A stretch of 5,511 nucleotides of DNA from Acetobacteraceae bacterium (GTDB lineage Bacteria; Pseudomonadota; Alphaproteobacteria; Acetobacterales; Acetobacteraceae): positions 1-5,511 of the forward strand of contig CANFIE010000289.1 in assembly GCA_947446625.1 (NCBI GenBank), in the 5' to 3' direction. The translations under genes were made by a program, and so were the position numbers. Shown here piece after piece: positions 4,721-5,511 of the stretch. Under the pieces are notes generated by a model, which worked only from the letters and a program-made list of their open reading frames with translations, was not told the DNA's origin and did not search any database. The first letter of the stretch is position 1. Each line of letters starts with the position of its first letter.

Positions 4721-5511
4721 TTACGCCGCGGCCAGCGCCGCGCGAATGGCGCCCACCGCGTCGTCGATCATCGGCGCGGTCACGTCCAGATGGGTGCAGG
4801 CGCGCACCCGGCTGCCCACGCCGGAAACCCAGATGCCCTGCTCGGCCAGCTTGGCCTGCAAGCGCGGCACCGTCATGCCCGTGGCGCCGATATCGAAGAA
4901 CACCAGGTTCGTCTCGGGTTCCTCCACCAGCACGCCCTGCACCTGGCGCAGCCCACGGGCCAGTGCCTTGGCGTTGGTGTGGTCGTCGGCCAGGCGGTCG
5001 ATATTGTGTTCCAGCGCGTGGATGCAGGCGGCGGCCACAATGCCGCCCTGCCGCATGGAGCCACCCAGCCGCTGCTTCCAGCGCCAGGCCTGGCCAATGA
5101 ACTCCTTGCTGCCGCACAGCACCGCGCCCAGCGGCGCGCCCAGGCCCTTGGTGAAGTCCAGCCACACGCTGTCCATGCCGGCCACCATGTCCTTGGCGGA
5201 AACCCCGGCGGCGACGCAGGCATTCATCAGCCGGGCGCCGTCCATATGGGTGGACCAGCCTTCATTGTGCGCCATGGCGGCCACGGCGTTCAGCTGTTCC
5301 AGCGGCCATACCGCGCCACCGCCGAAATTCGCGGTCTGCTCCACTTCCAGCAGGCGCTGCGGCGGGGTGTAGCGGGTGCGCGGGCGAATATGGGCGCGCA
5401 GCGTCTCGGGCGTGAACATGCCCTTCTCGCCCTCCATGCCGGTCAACATGGCCCCGGCCATGGCGCAATGGCCACCGCCCTCGCTGGTGATGATGTGGCT
5501 GTGCTTGTGCG
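4721..5511 (-). CDS. Threonine aldolase-family PLP enzyme (5' end outside window)
   Basis: This is the C-terminal ~263 residues of a fold-type I pyridoxal-phosphate enzyme of the beta-eliminating lyase / low-specificity L-threonine aldolase family. Members split L-threonine or L-allo-threonine into glycine and acetaldehyde, or act on other beta-hydroxy amino acids, in the cytoplasm. The frame stays open past the ATG at 5461 to the window end, and the extra residues (HKHSHIITSEGGGHCAMAG) match the conserved His and E-GG region of the family, so 5461 is not the start. Further motifs are NFGGGAVWPL, THMDGARL (PLP-pyridine Asp) and WLDFTKGLGAPLGAVLCGSK, with the Schiff-base Lys at codon 5147-5149. 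Arg-containing GSRVRACTHLDVT near the C-terminus fits the substrate carboxylate-binding region. The gene converges on the acyltransferase with 16 nt between stop codons. Substrate range (L-allo-threonine, phenylserine or others) cannot be told from this fragment, so no symbol is given, though ltaE is the nearest name. Confidence 0.87.
   Translation of the reverse strand, partial: HKHSHIITSEGGGHCAMAGAMLTGMEGEKGMFTPETLRAHIRPRTRYTPPQRLLEVEQTANFGGGAVWPLEQLNAVAAMAHNEGWSTHMDGARLMNACVAAGVSAKDMVAGMDSVWLDFTKGLGAPLGAVLCGSKEFIGQAWRWKQRLGGSMRQGGIVAAACIHALEHNIDRLADDHTNAKALARGLRQVQGVLVEEPETNLVFFDIGATGMTVPRLQAKLAEQGIWVSGVGSRVRACTHLDVTAPMIDDAVGAIRAALAAA

Noticed and set aside
4746..5372. Plus-strand open frame of 208 codons opposite the aldolase
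   Set aside because: The minus strand carries all threonine aldolase family motifs; the plus-strand product is Ser/Arg/Pro-rich with no motif.
1..5511. CRISPR array, tRNA or rRNA gene, insertion sequence ends, phage or defence genes
   Set aside because: No spaced direct repeats, clover-leaf candidates, transposase motifs or defence domains were seen on reading either strand; the coding space is filled by the listed genes.

Overview
This window is a very GC-rich, densely packed stretch of bacterial chromosome. Codon third positions are almost all G or C. The high GC, a standalone CinA-type amidohydrolase directly after pgpA, and two periplasmic receptors of the TctC/Bug family suggest a high-GC proteobacterium. 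An alphaproteobacterium of the Acetobacteraceae (Roseomonas-like) is the best guess. Burkholderiales also carry many Bug genes and cannot be excluded without a search.

Left block, plus strand (1-1490). The C-terminal part of a soluble lytic transglycosylase overlaps pgpA (phosphatidylglycerophosphatase) by 4 nt, and a 10-nt gap separates pgpA from pncC (C-terminal CinA domain, NMN amidohydrolase). This looks like one envelope and housekeeping operon covering peptidoglycan turnover, phosphatidylglycerol synthesis and pyridine nucleotide recycling.

Middle block, minus strand (3808 down to 1474). yraN (UPF0102, nuclease-like fold) is followed after 1 nt by a Bug-type solute receptor, and after 9 nt by a second one. 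The spacing predicts one transcript. No TctA or TctB membrane genes are visible, so the receptors are orphans within this window. The last receptor gene runs tail-to-tail into pncC with a 17-nt overlap.

Right block. An 89-bp divergent intergenic region, locally AT-richer than its surroundings and carrying a CCTTAA/TTAAGG inverted repeat, separates yraN from a plus-strand CatB-like hexapeptide-repeat acyltransferase (3898-4704). That gene converges on a minus-strand, 5'-truncated threonine aldolase-family PLP enzyme (4721 to beyond the window end). A perfect 10-bp stem-loop lies across the junction.

Almost every base is coding, and the only gap above 20 bp is the 89-bp divergent region. I see no RNA genes, CRISPR array, insertion sequence, phage gene or toxin-antitoxin pair. 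The genes belong to known families. The less ordinary points are the yraN-Bug-Bug arrangement, the overlapping gene ends, the two inverted repeats and the enlarged acyltransferase. I found no convincing sign of an undescribed system.
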